Shown one piece after another: positions 1 to 15,640 of a stretch of DNA of 64,000 nt. A model generated the notes under the pieces. The model was not told the origin of the DNA. It did not search any database and worked only from the letters and a program-made list of their open reading frames with translations. This DNA comes from Spongilla lacustris. Lineage: Eukaryota > Porifera > Demospongiae > Spongillida > Spongillidae. Position 1 is the stretch's first letter. Each line of letters begins with the position of its first letter. The position numbers and the translations under genes were made by a program. The DNA lies in NCBI GenBank assembly GCA_949361645.1, contig OX442418.1:9706632-9770631 (forward strand). Direction: 5' to 3'.

Positions 1-1171
1 TGTGCCACAAGTCTATGTGAAAGTAAAGGCAGTTAGTTCGAGAAAATTAAGTTGTACAAAAGGTGTGGATGATGTTCCAATGCCTTTTACATTGGCTAGG
101 CAAATTTGTGGTCTGTCATGCACATTTATGAGTGCCAGTTCATATACAGCTAACTACTAAAGTATACAAAAGTGCTTGGATATCAACACTAGGGTTGCCG
201 AAGGCCAGCCCGGCCTGACTGGTCGGCCTGCTATGCCAGACATTCTGCTTGTCCTGTCTTGTCAGACCTTGACCTGACAGGCCAGGATGCAAGAAGCGGG
301 GAGAGTAGATTGTCACACTATGCATGCGCTTGTCCTTAGTTAACTCCTTGTGCTATGACTGATTTTGCCCTGTCCGGAAGCTTGCTTACGAAGTTATGCA
401 GATGCAGGCCACATAAACATTAACCGGCAACGCGTAATTTTCGAATCAGGCCAAGCATGTGTAGTCGGTAGGAACTTAAAAAAGTGGCAGCACAGCGCAC
501 TCTATTTAAACCGCTCTAATATATCCAAGCGTTTACATGTGTAGGCGTTCAACTGCTTCCATTGTAGCATTTACTGGGATCCGATGTGATCATGACCAAA
601 CTCAGCTGGGGACTTGGCATAGGCCATAGCCATGTACCATGCTCACAAAATTTACTGCCGTATACGGGTATAACTCCGAGCTATCAGCTACCTCAAGTGG
701 GTCCGGGTACGGGTATGGCCACTCATGAATTAATTCTGTGGTATACTTATGTAAACAGTTCTAGTGGGATTTTATTGAATGAAATTAACGGCTGGGCAAA
801 AAGGGTCATAATTAGAGCACAGGAAAAAGATTTACGGTTCAACAACCGCTTTCCCTTTACAAGCTCATTAAAGTTTCAACTTAAGGTTTCCGCAGCCAAT
901 CGATCTAATGCGAATAAAATTGCAAGAAACGGTAACTAGAACTAGTCTTCTTATTAGATTTAGCCTCACGCATCCATTAGCCTCGAGTGCTAGTGGCGCA
1001 CTGCATTTCGTTCCGCGCATAAGATGGTTCTTTTTAGGCGGGAAAAGTAGCATAAAATCATTGCTGTCGGTAAAAAAACAGCTTATAGTGGTATCTTTGC
1101 CAGATAAGAATATGTTTTCAGTCCGTGGTGCCGCGTCTCCTACGCCCTGCTATAACACACATACCCAAATT
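1..1171. other. No recognised gene
   Basis: I see no domain, splice pattern or repeat here that I can name. Positions 2-163 form an open frame on the plus strand ending in TAA, which could be the tail of an exon from an upstream gene, but it is short and carries no recognisable motif. The longer open frame at 586-939 has no domain-like composition either. Confidence 0.4.
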
Positions 1172-1403
1172 ATGAATAACGCGCACCACAAGAATGAAAG
1201 TGCAGCACTAGATGATCTGTGCCGAGTGTGCGGGTGCAAATTGCATAGAGGGATCAAAGCAAAGGGGAGAGCAGTAAAACCAGAGCCACCATACAGCTGT
1301 ATCTCCTATGCTGACAAGTTACTTGTGGCTTTTAACATAAACATTCTTGTTTGATACACCTGAGATCCACCCCCAAATGTTTTGCACCTTTTGCTTAATT
1401 AAA
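1172..1403 (+). pseudogene. Zinc-binding module resembling RAG1 N-terminal region, frameshifted
   Basis: An ATG at 1172 opens a frame of about 60 codons containing LCRVCGCKL, then YSCISYADKL and FNIN. At about 1350 the frame shifts by one base, and the next frame continues with PEIHPQMFCTFC. The order CxxC, a spacer, a hydrophobic F-x-I segment, then IHPxxFCxxC is how I remember the zinc-binding N-terminal region of RAG1 and of RAG1-N-terminus-like transposon proteins (N-RAG-TP). The Cys pairs, the IHP motif and the frame break are seen. The family link is from memory and could be a more general transposon zinc finger. Stops follow within 40 codons, so this copy is probably a broken first exon. 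Confidence 0.4.
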
Positions 1404-1593
1404 GCTCACGTGCTCTTGTGACAAAAGAGCTGAAGAATCACTTTAAGTGTTATGTTCAGCTACACTTGCACTTGTAAGGTATGCAAATGGTTTCTTTTAA
1501 GTATCCCTCACTCTATGCAACTTCATATGGGTACAGCAATAGATGGCACAGCTCACCACAGACCATCATAAAACTGAAATGATCATCCCACGA

Positions 1594-1734
1594 GCTTGGA
1601 TGAGTGTACATAGGGGCATTGGATGGGTGTACATGGGGGACATTGGATGGGTGTACATGGGGACATTGGATGGGTGTACATTGGGGGCATTGGATGGGTG
1701 TACAGGGGGGGGGGGGGGCATTGGATGGGTGTAC

Positions 1735-1766
<32 letters not shown>

Positions 1767-2045
1767 TTGGATGGGTGTACATGGAGGGCATTGGAAGGGT
1801 GTACATGGGGGCATTGGAAGGGTGTACATGGGGGGCATTGGATGGGTGTGCATGGGGGGCATTGGATGGGTGTATATACATGGGGGCATTGGATGGGTGT
1901 ACATGGGGGACATTGGATGTGTGTGCATGACCCATGTGGGGCATTCGATGGGTGTGTGTGATGGGGGACATTGGATGGGTGTGCATGGGGGGCATTGGAT
2001 GAGTGTACTATATAGAGCATTGGATGGGTCATGGGTGTACATGTG
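1594..2045. repeat. GC-rich minisatellite, unit about 22-24 bp, with poly(G) runs
   Basis: Imperfect copies of CATTGGATGGGTGTACATGG separated by G runs of variable length repeat about 20 times. One G run spans 1736-1764. Long open frames across it in several frames are repeat translations, not genes. Confidence 0.95.
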
Positions 2046-2617
2046 GCCAACTTCATGGACCATGCATGGTTCCAGTAAAACCTCAGCAGACCTTGTTTCC
2101 AATACCACAGGCCTTGGCTTCACTCAGACCACATTGCTTGAATACCATATGCAGGAATGGATAGGCCATATGCACTATACATGTATGCAGGATGCTGTCT
2201 CAGTCGTGGGACTGAAAGCGGCCCGGGCTGCAGCGTCTTTTCATAACAGCCTTGGTAAGGCTGGGTTCATCCTTGGCCCCGTTGCAGGAGGGTTTCACCT
2301 ATAGTATGCATCCAGAGAGCAATCTGTCTAAGATCCATTTTTACCAATGCATAGACAAATAGCCAATACATTATACAGAATATGGCGTAGCGGCTGATAG
2401 CAGTAAAAATAACAATATTCTGAAGGCTCACAACTTCTATTAGAATACGCGGCATCACCACGAGATGACATTGGAAAATATAGAAACAACCTACCGGCTT
2501 TACACTAGCTGTTAAAATTTCAAGGTACTTTATAAGCTAGCTAGGGCGGAAACTTTACCAGGGCAACTCGTCAAACATGCGCATAAATATACACTATCGT
2601 ATAACTAACTTTTTGCA
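2046..2617. other. No recognised gene
   Basis: AT-rich sequence between the minisatellite and a hAT-like end. No motif, exon or repeat that I can support. Confidence 0.4.
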
Positions 2618-2815
2618 CAGTGCGTTACCGTCAAAGACCGGCTCATATTTTTGACGTTCAGCCGCCAAATATATTACGGCGGGCCACCGTATTAATATAT
2701 ACTTCCCGGCTCAGACGGCCAGGCATGCTGGCGGTCCACGATCACTGACGATCAGCACAAAAATTGGGAATTTTTGACGGTTACCGGACGGCCACGGCTG
2801 GCCGCGGCAACACTG
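2618..2815 (-). mobile_element. hAT-family terminal fragment or MITE
   Basis: Read on the minus strand, the segment begins CAGTGTTGCCGCGGCCAGC at 2815. It follows the left arm of the hAT element at 45899 for about 190 bp, including GGCCGTCCGG, CAAAAATT blocks and GGCCGTCTGAGCCG. The other end at 2618 starts CAGTGCGTTACCG, a poor match to the terminus. The flanks (TTTTTGCA and GTGCCGCC) do not form a target duplication, so this is either a truncated end or a MITE with a diverged second terminus. Confidence 0.6.
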
Positions 2816-3043
2816 GTGCCGCCTGAATGGGCGCGCGTCTGCGTGGGCATGCATGAAGAGGTGTCTAGCGTCGACATTACTCCCATGCTCACGACACATG
2901 CAGCCATTGTGGGATTCCAACAGATGGACACATTACGTTCCCAGGGGGAGAGGGCCCCCCCCCCCCCCAGCCCTTCGGGACTTAGTGGCGTCCCCCCTCC
3001 CACGTCTAAAACAGTAAAGTATACAGTATTACTAGGAACGCGC

Positions 3044-3044
<1 letters not shown>

Positions 3045-3078
<34 letters not shown>
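3045..3078. repeat. Poly(C) tract, 34 bp
   Basis: Uninterrupted run of C. It is one of about a dozen poly(G)/poly(C) tracts of 17 bp or more in the window. Confidence 0.97.
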
Positions 3079-3079
<1 letters not shown>

Positions 3080-3307
3080 ATTTGGACGGTTACTCAGTCT
3101 CTATATACCACCGACGTACAGTGTACAGAAAGTCGAAAGATTGGATTAACAATATGCATGTGGTGTGCTTAATATAAGGCACTATACTATATTTACTACA
3201 TGTATACGTATAGCGTAACCAATATGTTTACACTAAATTTGGCTAATAGTAAATTCATTGTATTCAGAGGAGGACACATCAATCCTTAGAAGCCAAGTGG
3301 TGCCCCA

Positions 3308-4738
3308 TTGGACATGTCTGCTGGTGAATTGAAGCAGTTGCTTAATTCAAATCCCGGCCTTCTCTGCATGAAGAACTTGAAAACCACAGGTCCTGGAACA
3401 GACAGCAGCAAGACACACTACTACTTACAAGAAGGTGTGCTATATAGGAAGTGCATGGATTCCCAGGGATCGTGGACCAGAGTACGCAGTGGATCAACTT
3501 GTCCTACCCACTCAGTGCCTGTAGGCTGTGTTACAGTTGGCACATGAGGTGCCGATGGCAGGACATTTGGGGAAGCACAAAACTGCCAAACGGATCACTC
3601 AAAGGTTCTACTGGCCGCACTCATCCCACTTCCAATCGTGACGGAACCATTCCGAAGGGTGGCTATGGACATCGTTGGACCGTTGCCGCGAGGACGATGT
3701 CGGGGAAGAGGTACATCCTAAACGGTAACGTTAGAAATAACATTAGCAGCACTAGGATATTAAAGTGTTTAGTGTACAAATGTTGACAAGGCTGTTCCCC
3801 CAAGGCTGTCCTGCACTCTAGGGGTCAAATTTCCACCCGAAAGCCGAATCCGGGGTCAAATTACACCCCGGGTGCTAGCCAGACACTCAACATTGAAAGA
3901 AACAAGCACCCGGAAAAAATTGAACGGCCTCGTCCCGAGTCCGCTTCGCGGACGAGGCGCCTTCGCGCGCCATACAAAACACCCCTAGTGCTGTGTGACT
4001 ATTCCACGAGATATCCAGAAGCGGTGGCAGTGAAAGCCATAGATGCAGAGTGCATTGCCGAGGAACTGGTGCAAATCTTTGCGAGGGTGGGGATACCAGA
4101 AGAAATCCTCACAGACCAAGGCAGCAACTTCACATCCCAGCTATTGTCTGAGATTTATCGACTTCTACATGTACCCCCGATCATAACTAGCCCCTATATA
4201 CCACCCACAAACTGATGGACTCGTGGCAAAACTCTCAAAGCTATGCTGCATGAGAAAGATAGCAGCGGATGCCATCAAAAACTGGGGATAAGTGGCTTCC
4301 ATTTTTGTTGTACTGTTCGCCTACCGAGAATCGAAGTTCCACAAGAAGCTTCAACAGGATTTGCGCCATTTGAGCTGTTATATGGTAGAGCAGTCAGGGG
4401 ACCACATGACATCGTCAAGGAGAGTTGCATGGAAGGACGAAGCGGGTGAAAAAAAATGTGGTGTCATATGTACTGGTCAGTGGTGCATAACAAGCTAGCA
4501 AAGATGTCGAGCCTAGCCGCTGAGAATCTCCATGCAGAGAGCTCAGAAGCAACAGAAGATGTGGTACTATGCATGGAAATGCGCGACAGCGGGAATCTCA
4601 AATCGGCGACCTTGTTTTGGTGCTACTTCCAACCTTAGCTGGTGCTCTAACAGCTCAATGGAAGGGTCCTTACCCTGTACTGCAGAAGATTGGGGCTGTG
4701 AACTACGTAGTGGACATGGACTAAAATTGGTCGCCTGA
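3308..4738 (+). pseudogene. Gypsy integrase, frameshifted and internally deleted
   Basis: Pieces in different frames follow the order of a Gypsy integrase. YYLQEGVLYRK is near the start. The His half of the zinc finger (GHLGKHKTAKRI, then FYWP) is near 3555-3600. The first catalytic Asp lies in AMDIVGPL (about 3670) and the second in LTDQGSNF (about 4120). The segment FAPFELLYGRA is near 4370 and a GPY/F-type KGPYPVLQKIG near 4660. The Cys pair of the zinc finger is missing because of a deletion after FYWPH. A 263-bp insert sits between the two Asp motifs, and the catalytic Glu region is scrambled around 4205. Several frameshifts rule out function. Confidence 0.75.
3721..3987. mobile_element. 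263-bp insertion in the Gypsy integrase, CCTA duplication
   Basis: The integrase reading RYIL (ending 3720) resumes as VLCDYSTRYPEA at 3988. Between them lies unrelated sequence flanked by CCTA on both sides (3717-3720 and 3984-3987). It holds two related GGGGTCAAATT segments and a strong hairpin with stem GTCCGC/GCGGAC near 3940. It has no coding capacity and no clear terminal inverted repeat, so its class is unknown. Confidence 0.55.
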
Positions 4739-4838
4739 TTTCATCCCTCGTCAGTGTCACTTTTTGGTCCCATCATTGTAAATGTGACACGACGACGATC
4801 TTCTGGAAGAAAAAGAAGACGAATCGGAAAGGGAGAAA

Positions 4839-5138
4839 TGTGGTAAGCTATTAACTAAATCTGTTAGTTATATAGCCTATAGTGAGAGAAAGGATGCGTT
4901 GTAGCACAGAAATGATATAAATGATCGCCAATAGCGAGCTGCGTTATATTTGGCTATATGATTATCTACTGCATGCTAACCTGTTGAGTTGCTATATCTA
5001 GTAGTTGCTGAATAGAGACCAGCTGCTTACTGTGTTTTCCTTTACAGTTCACAAGCCTAGCAATAAGCTCGTAGCCCGATCTTCGCTTACTAGTACTAGC
5101 GGAAGGTCGGGTACCAAACCCACACAGTTTTTGTAACA
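4839..5138 (+). repeat. Candidate 3' LTR, 300 bp
   Basis: Begins TGTGGTAAGC directly after a purine-rich tract and ends TTGTAACA, fitting the TG...CA rule. It contains a TATA-like ATGATATAAATG near 4911. The partner LTR is not in the window, so the boundaries rest on the TG/CA rule and the integrase context. Confidence 0.45.
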
Positions 5139-5362
5139 ACGTATTACAGTAAGGTGCTCACAAATAATACCACATGGTGCAATAAGATAATCGTGGTCTT
5201 ACATGTATCTGTAAATGGTCTTAAAATGCGAATATAACCACAAGTGGGCTTTAATTCGTACTGATAAACAACCGAGCAACAGTATGCTGCCTCTACAGGT
5301 AATTAGTTCCAGTACTCTATTAATAAGCTTTGAGAATGCTTAACTTGTAATGTGGCTTTGGC

Positions 5363-5565
5363 TCAGGCATGCATGCGCACTGCAAGGTTGAGAAGTACAG
5401 GATCATCTAACTTGCCAGCAATTGAATGGACCTTCAGTGATGAAGCTACAACTTGTGCCACTGGCAAGCAAGCATAAAAGAGGCTTTTACCAAAACCCAT
5501 AGCAAATACATCCCTGCCTTTAATTAGAGCCACAGTTCCTTCTACCTGTTAAGGCTTCATTGAAG
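5363..5565 (-). pseudogene. RecQ-like helicase fragment (Walker A region)
   Basis: On the minus strand an open stretch reads QVEGTVALIKGRDVFAMGFG and goes on with KSLFYACLP. This matches the helicase motif I of RecQ-family proteins (GxDVFxxxPTGxGKSLxYxxP), with about four residues lost before GFGKS. A TAA interrupts the frame just upstream (about 5550), where family members carry a charged residue, and the frame closes at 5363. Only about 65 codons survive. Its origin, a retrocopy or a mobile-element passenger, cannot be told. Confidence 0.55.
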
Positions 5566-6392
5566 AGTAGCCTAGTTCCATGGCCGTCTCAATCACACAC
5601 TGCACTACGGTTCTCTCCATACAAGTCTCTTGCAACAGCTGAACATTGAATGAATAAATACTTGTGTATGTTGATTAGTTGATAATTGGCTTGCATTGAA
5701 ATGCTGCATTCTTATTGGACTGCAAGCCCAGTTGCAGCTTGTACAGAAACTGTGCAGGTTTGGTACCCCACCTTCTGGCAGTATGCGAAGGTTGGGCTAC
5801 ACCAAACTAGTCTCGGACAAACTAGTCTCGGATCATGGTTTCATCAACCATATAGGCATAGGGTGCCTTTAAAAAAAATTGTAAGGATAGAAAAAATATA
5901 GGGAGCCAGTCTACCCAGCTTAATTAACAATCCATTATGTATGAAATTTATCTGTGCATAATTCAGTTGAAAAGCCACAGCCAGTGACACATACATGTAA
6001 TTACTCAAAACACAGATTGTAAAGCTGATTTGTGACACTATACTAAGAAGCATAAAACCCTACCTCTGGACTTTGGGACATAAAAAGAACAATTCAGAGT
6101 ATAAGAGAATGATGCACATGGAAAGGGCTTAATAAAGAAGTCATTAAACTGGTATAGGCTCTTTCTGGTTGGAATTCATATTTTCTAAAGGTATCATCCT
6201 GCTTGTGAAGTGTGTCAAAGGAATTCTGCAAGACTGGTAGTTACTACTGAACTGCGTCCTGTATATAAAACATGGTATCATATAGCAATAGGTATGTCCA
6301 CATGGGTGTTTGTATGTGAGTATCAAATGTTGCATACTTAATGCTGTAACTTAATTAGTTTTTCATTCTGATGTATGGTATAAACCCTTTTG
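5566..6392. other. No recognised gene
   Basis: AT-rich, with short open frames on both strands and no motif I can name. Confidence 0.4.
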
Positions 6393-6640
6393 TTAGATAC
6401 ATCGTTACTGTGAGTGATTATTTCTCTAGGTCAGTTGAAGCTGTTCTTACACCCAGCAAAGAGGCCCATCAAGTAGCCAATGTACTCCGCAAGGTTGTAT
6501 ATGGTAGATATCAATTGAAATAATATGTTTTTTTAAATTACAATATAGAATTTTATGCAAATGGTTGCCTCGAGTCATGAATACTGATAATGGCTCAGAA
6601 TTCAAGAATGTTGAAAGATGACAGTAGACTACCATCCACA
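6393..6640 (+). pseudogene. Integrase-core fragment, degenerate
   Basis: A frame from 6393 reads VSDYFSRSVEAVLTPSKEAH and then VANVL, which corresponds to the segment after the first catalytic Asp in Gypsy or Ginger integrases. About 30 bp further on another frame gives LPRVMNTDNGSEFKN (from about 6568), containing the second Asp. Stops and a frameshift follow. No zinc finger or catalytic Glu region can be placed. Confidence 0.6.
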
Positions 6641-7369
6641 GGTGCACCCTTACAAAGAATTGTTTTGTTTATCTATATCATTACCTACATAATATTATGC
6701 AATAAAACAGTCTTGACAAAATGTTTAATCAAACATTGCAGTGCATGCTTGTTAAAGCATTTACAGGACTGAAAGAACAGTGTGATGAAGATGAATAATG
6801 TCTACTTACATCACATCTGAGTCCACTCACTACACTACACGTTTTGCAACAACGCTGTTTTGTTTTGCCAACCAGGAAAATGTACCTGAGCACATGCACG
6901 ACAGTGTTGTGCAGTGAAAGGCAGGAAATGTTGCAAAACGTCAAGAAAGACATTCTTTTTGCACAGGTATATAATGTTGATATACTTAACTTGTTTTTAT
7001 TTGCTCTTTTATTGTCTTTAGAAAAAAAGGGAAAAAATCAGCAGAATGATGATAAAAATGCCAGGGCCAATCTATTTCTCAATGGTATATAGCGAGGAGC
7101 TAAAGAAATATAAAGGAAAGGTGGTAAAAAGCAGTCCACTCCACCATCGCTATGCCTAGACTCTCCTCAACAGGCTACTCCATCAGCCTGGTTTTTGTAT
7201 AGTGTCATGTTTCCACAATACATATACAACTAAGCTATGGGTGGGGTACATGCAGCTTACATGTACGTACATGTACATGTACGTTTAAAGAACCGGTCCG
7301 CTCCGTCCAGCAATTATACTTATTCAGCGTGAAGTAATCAGTTTGGATTTGTTATTGTCCGCCTGTATA

Positions 7370-7610
7370 ACAGCAGCGTAGGGTCAAATTAGGCAGTCTT
7401 TTTGGTCCTAGGACCAAATCAGGCTGCTTGCTTTTGTCCGCCTATATAGGACCAAAATGAGCAGCGTAGGACCAAATAAGGCAGCCTGTTTTAGTCCTAG
7501 GACCAAATTAAGCAAAGCCTGTAATAGTCCGCCGGACCAAAACAAGCTGCCTGAAACGGTCCTAGGACCATTTCAGGATAGGACAAAATCAGCCGTGACA
7601 GGACAGAGCA
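7370..7610. repeat. Short-palindrome array (GTCCTAGGAC type)
   Basis: Six or more imperfect copies of a segment like AGGACCAAATNAGGCAGCCTG, joined by the palindrome GTCCTAGGAC and its inverse GTCCGCC/GGCGGAC forms. Style and core (CCTAGG with GTCC/GGAC arms) resemble the arrays near 33.4 kb and 43.1 kb. Confidence 0.6.
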
Positions 7611-7699
7611 TGCATATTTCTCAGCAGAAGGAGGTACGGAGGAAGAGGAAGATATCCCTGAATGGAGAGGAGGGGAGGTCGGTGAATCGAGAATGGGCA

Positions 7700-8166
7700 A
7701 ACCGCAGTTAATAGTGGCACAGTTGCATGGAGCCACTACAGGGCTGCTACACGAGTTCCAAGATGTCATGAACAGTGCACCAGGACGCACAACCATGGCA
7801 GAACACAATGTCATGCCGATCATCCATCACTGCTACTTGAGAATATTAAATGCCAAGCTCTCAAGATGGGGTCGAGCTCTACAGCTAGCCCTTCAAATTC
7901 CAAGTGCAACACCGGCCTGGAAAGGAAAACGGAAATGCCGATTCCCTGTCCAGTTCTACGGCAAAATAGATTTTGTCGAGGAGAATTAAGGGTGATGGGA
8001 TTGTGACGAACTGGGGACTCAATGTCATTGTACGCGGGCGGTGCGGCTCCTATATATGTGCATGCATATTGATGCGGGAGACCTTTGAGTGAAACTTAGC
8101 GTCGTGTTCCTCTGAGTCTCGAGCGTGTCAGTCATCGCATAGTTACACTATAGGTGGCCCGTTACA
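7700..8166 (+). pseudogene. Gypsy pol N-terminal scrap with possible LTR
   Basis: The frame at 7693 contains LLHEFQDVMNSAPGRTTMAE, which matches the conserved stretch just upstream of the reverse transcriptase in Gypsy polyproteins (EF-DVFS-PGRT-LAEH). The following 150 bp do not resemble a working reverse transcriptase. A segment starting TGTGACGAACTGG at 8002 and ending CCCGTTACA at 8166 has TG...CA ends and may be a short LTR of the same element, though I cannot see its partner. Confidence 0.45.
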
Positions 8167-8510
8167 ATTATATACTGGAACATGCAAGAAGAGATGTATA
8201 TATGCACGTATCAGTATGCTAGTACGGAACTTAAATACATGTACATGCAAATGTGGACCTAACTTTTATTATTAGTGGATAGCTGTAGGGTGGTGCGTGC
8301 TGTAGAACTGATAGAAGCCCTGCTAATTCCACAAACCGATGCCGATCCTGCGGTTTTAGCCAACCTTCGTCCAGACATAATCACCTTATAAAGGATCAAA
8401 TACAATTAGGGCACACTCATGCATCCTGTTTGCTAATCTTGTGGCGTGGCATATAAGGTAAGAGCTGTATAGATATATTGAAGCAGCTGTATTGCGTTGT
8501 AGTTGTATAA

Positions 8511-13697
<5,187 letters not shown>

Positions 13698-13828
13698 ATT
13701 GGGTTCTGTGGCATATTACATTCATCACTTCATTATAAATAACTGCTTGTACATGCGCAACAAAAACTGATTAAAGTATGTCACTCTGAATTGTGAATGT
13801 GTTGTCTACTTTTCGAAAGCTTTTCGTG

Positions 13829-13834
13829 AATAAA
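13829..13834 (+). terminator. Candidate polyadenylation signal
   Basis: AATAAA lies 132 bp after the stop codon of the Ig-TIR gene, the first canonical signal downstream. Confidence 0.5.
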
Positions 13835-14074
13835 CCGCTGCCAAATAACTGACAGGGCACCAAAAGTACCTAACGGTATGGGCTTGATGAACAGTTATAG
13901 CTGCCCCTCCCACCTCCACGTGCACCCGGAATGATGTTAGAATATCGATTACGTTTGTTGTATATTACTCAATAATCTTCCCATCTCACGTGACACATTA
14001 TATTCATACACCACACAAATCAAATTAATCTGAAGAGGGAGATTAATTATAGGCAAAGAGTTCATCCATACTGG

Positions 14075-15640
14075 TTGAACTCACAAAGCCACCTTGAGAG
14101 TTGCCGAATTAAAACATATCAGTGGAACCTATGCAAAGCATTCTCTAAGCTGAAGGACGAAGTCAGTACGCAACCTGTTTTAGCTTTTTACTCTCCCAAG
14201 TTGGATACTACTGTGTCGGCGGATGCCTCTTCAATTGGCAATGGTGCTGTGATAGCTTGATCGATCTGTAAAAATGCCTCTAGATCGTTAGCTCCAACTG
14301 AACAGAAGTACGCTCAAATTGAAAAGAAGGCTTTGGGTGTGGCAAGGGCCTGTGAGCGCTTCAAGGATTGTCTTACTGGACTTCAATTTCACATTGAGAT
14401 GGACCATAGACCTCTTGTACCACTCCTGGGCTCGAAGAACCTTGAAGGTTTGCCACTAAAGGTTCAACTAAGATTGTGAGATTTGAGTACACAGTAGCTT
14501 ACTACACAGTTTCACATATATACCACATAAAGAGTTGATACATTGTCATGAGCTCCACGTAATGAAGTATATCATGAAGTTTCAAGCAGAAATTCAAGCT
14601 TATGTCAACTTGGTAGTTAGAAATATACCTACTTCTGAACCAAAGATGCTGGAAATAAAATAAGCACAACAGAGGGATGAAATATTCAATACTGCCAAGA
14701 AATTTGACCTGATAAGAATCTTGTAAAAGCAATTTCTCCAAACTAGAATTCAGTTCAAAATGGCTTGTTATTGAGAGGCAATCAGATAGTGATACTGATG
14801 GCTCTATGTGCACCAGTTATGAATAGGTTGCATGAGAGCTATGGACATTTGGGAATCAACAAATGAAGGGATCGTGCAAGGAAATCAGTGCAGTGATCTG
14901 GTCTGAACACGGAATTGGAAGTAAAGATTAGTTTGTGTACCAAGAGTATAAATAAAATCACATTCTCAGAAACCAAAACCATTGATGATGTCAAATCTAC
15001 CTGACTTCAGTGACTTGCCTTGGCAGAAAGTTGCAACTGACCTGTTAAGTTTGAAAGGTTTGCAGTATCTTCTTGTCATTGATAATTTTTTCTTGATATG
15101 TGGAACTCATCAAACTTTCTGGAACTACATCTCAGGATGTAATCAACCACATGAAATCTATTTTTGCGAGGCATGAATTCAAATAAAGCAGTCCCGGACA
15201 ATAGTGTTTTTATCAAACGTATTTTGCTCTTTTGCTGGGGATTTCTTCACACCATCAGCAGCCTTAAGTACCTCATGGAAATGGTGAAACCGAATGGGCA
15301 GTGAGAAGCATTACAAATATCAAAAGACCCATACCTTGGCCTTCTTGCATATCATTCCACTCTACTCCATAATGGGTATAGTCCAGCTGAACTTTTGATG
15401 AATAGGAGATTGAGGACCACAGTTCCTACTTTGAGGTATAATTTACATCCATCAGCACCTAACTATGTACAGCTCAGAGCAATGGAGCAAAGCGATCAGC
15501 AGAAACAGAAGACTGATTTAGATAAATGTCATGCCAGTCGATCTCTTCAACAATTGATGCCAGGTGATCAAGTGTGGATTGATGACCAAACTTTGAGGAT
15601 CTATAGTAAAGGAATACTCCCCAAGAGCTTGTTTGGTTGA
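14075..15640 (+). pseudogene. Decayed Ty3/Gypsy pol (RNase H and integrase)
   Basis: The 5' part reads FSKLKDEVSTQPVLAFYSP and then SADASSIGNGAV, the start of a Gypsy RNase H with its catalytic Asp. It goes on after a stop with EKKALGVARACERF and DHRPLVPLL. Near 14990-15060 comes an integrase start (DLPWQKVATDLL, then LQYLLVIDNFF). DVINHMKSIFARHEF is near 15130, GYSPAELLMNRRLRTTVP near 15380, and MPGDQVWI near 15560. Frames change repeatedly and stops interrupt all domains. About 450 bp between RNase H and integrase hold no recognisable zinc finger. It lies 240 bp beyond the Ig-TIR polyadenylation signal, in the same direction. Confidence 0.75.

Larger units (their letters stand above)
3272..5138 (+). 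mobile_element. Decayed Ty3/Gypsy-type LTR retrotransposon, 3' part
   Basis: Integrase remnants (3308-4738) are followed by a purine-rich stretch, AAAGGGAGAAA, at about 4828-4838. Directly after it comes a 300-bp segment starting TGTGG and ending AACA. That is the order integrase, polypurine tract, 3' LTR expected at the end of a Gypsy element. No 5' LTR, gag, protease or reverse transcriptase is visible in the preceding 3 kb. Confidence 0.6.

Noticed and set aside
586..939. 117-codon open frame
   Set aside because: No motif, no splice context and overlapping open frames on the other strand; cannot be told from chance.
3308..4738. Separate short genes from the 60-80 codon open frames here
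   Set aside because: They are consecutive pieces of one decayed integrase in shifting frames.
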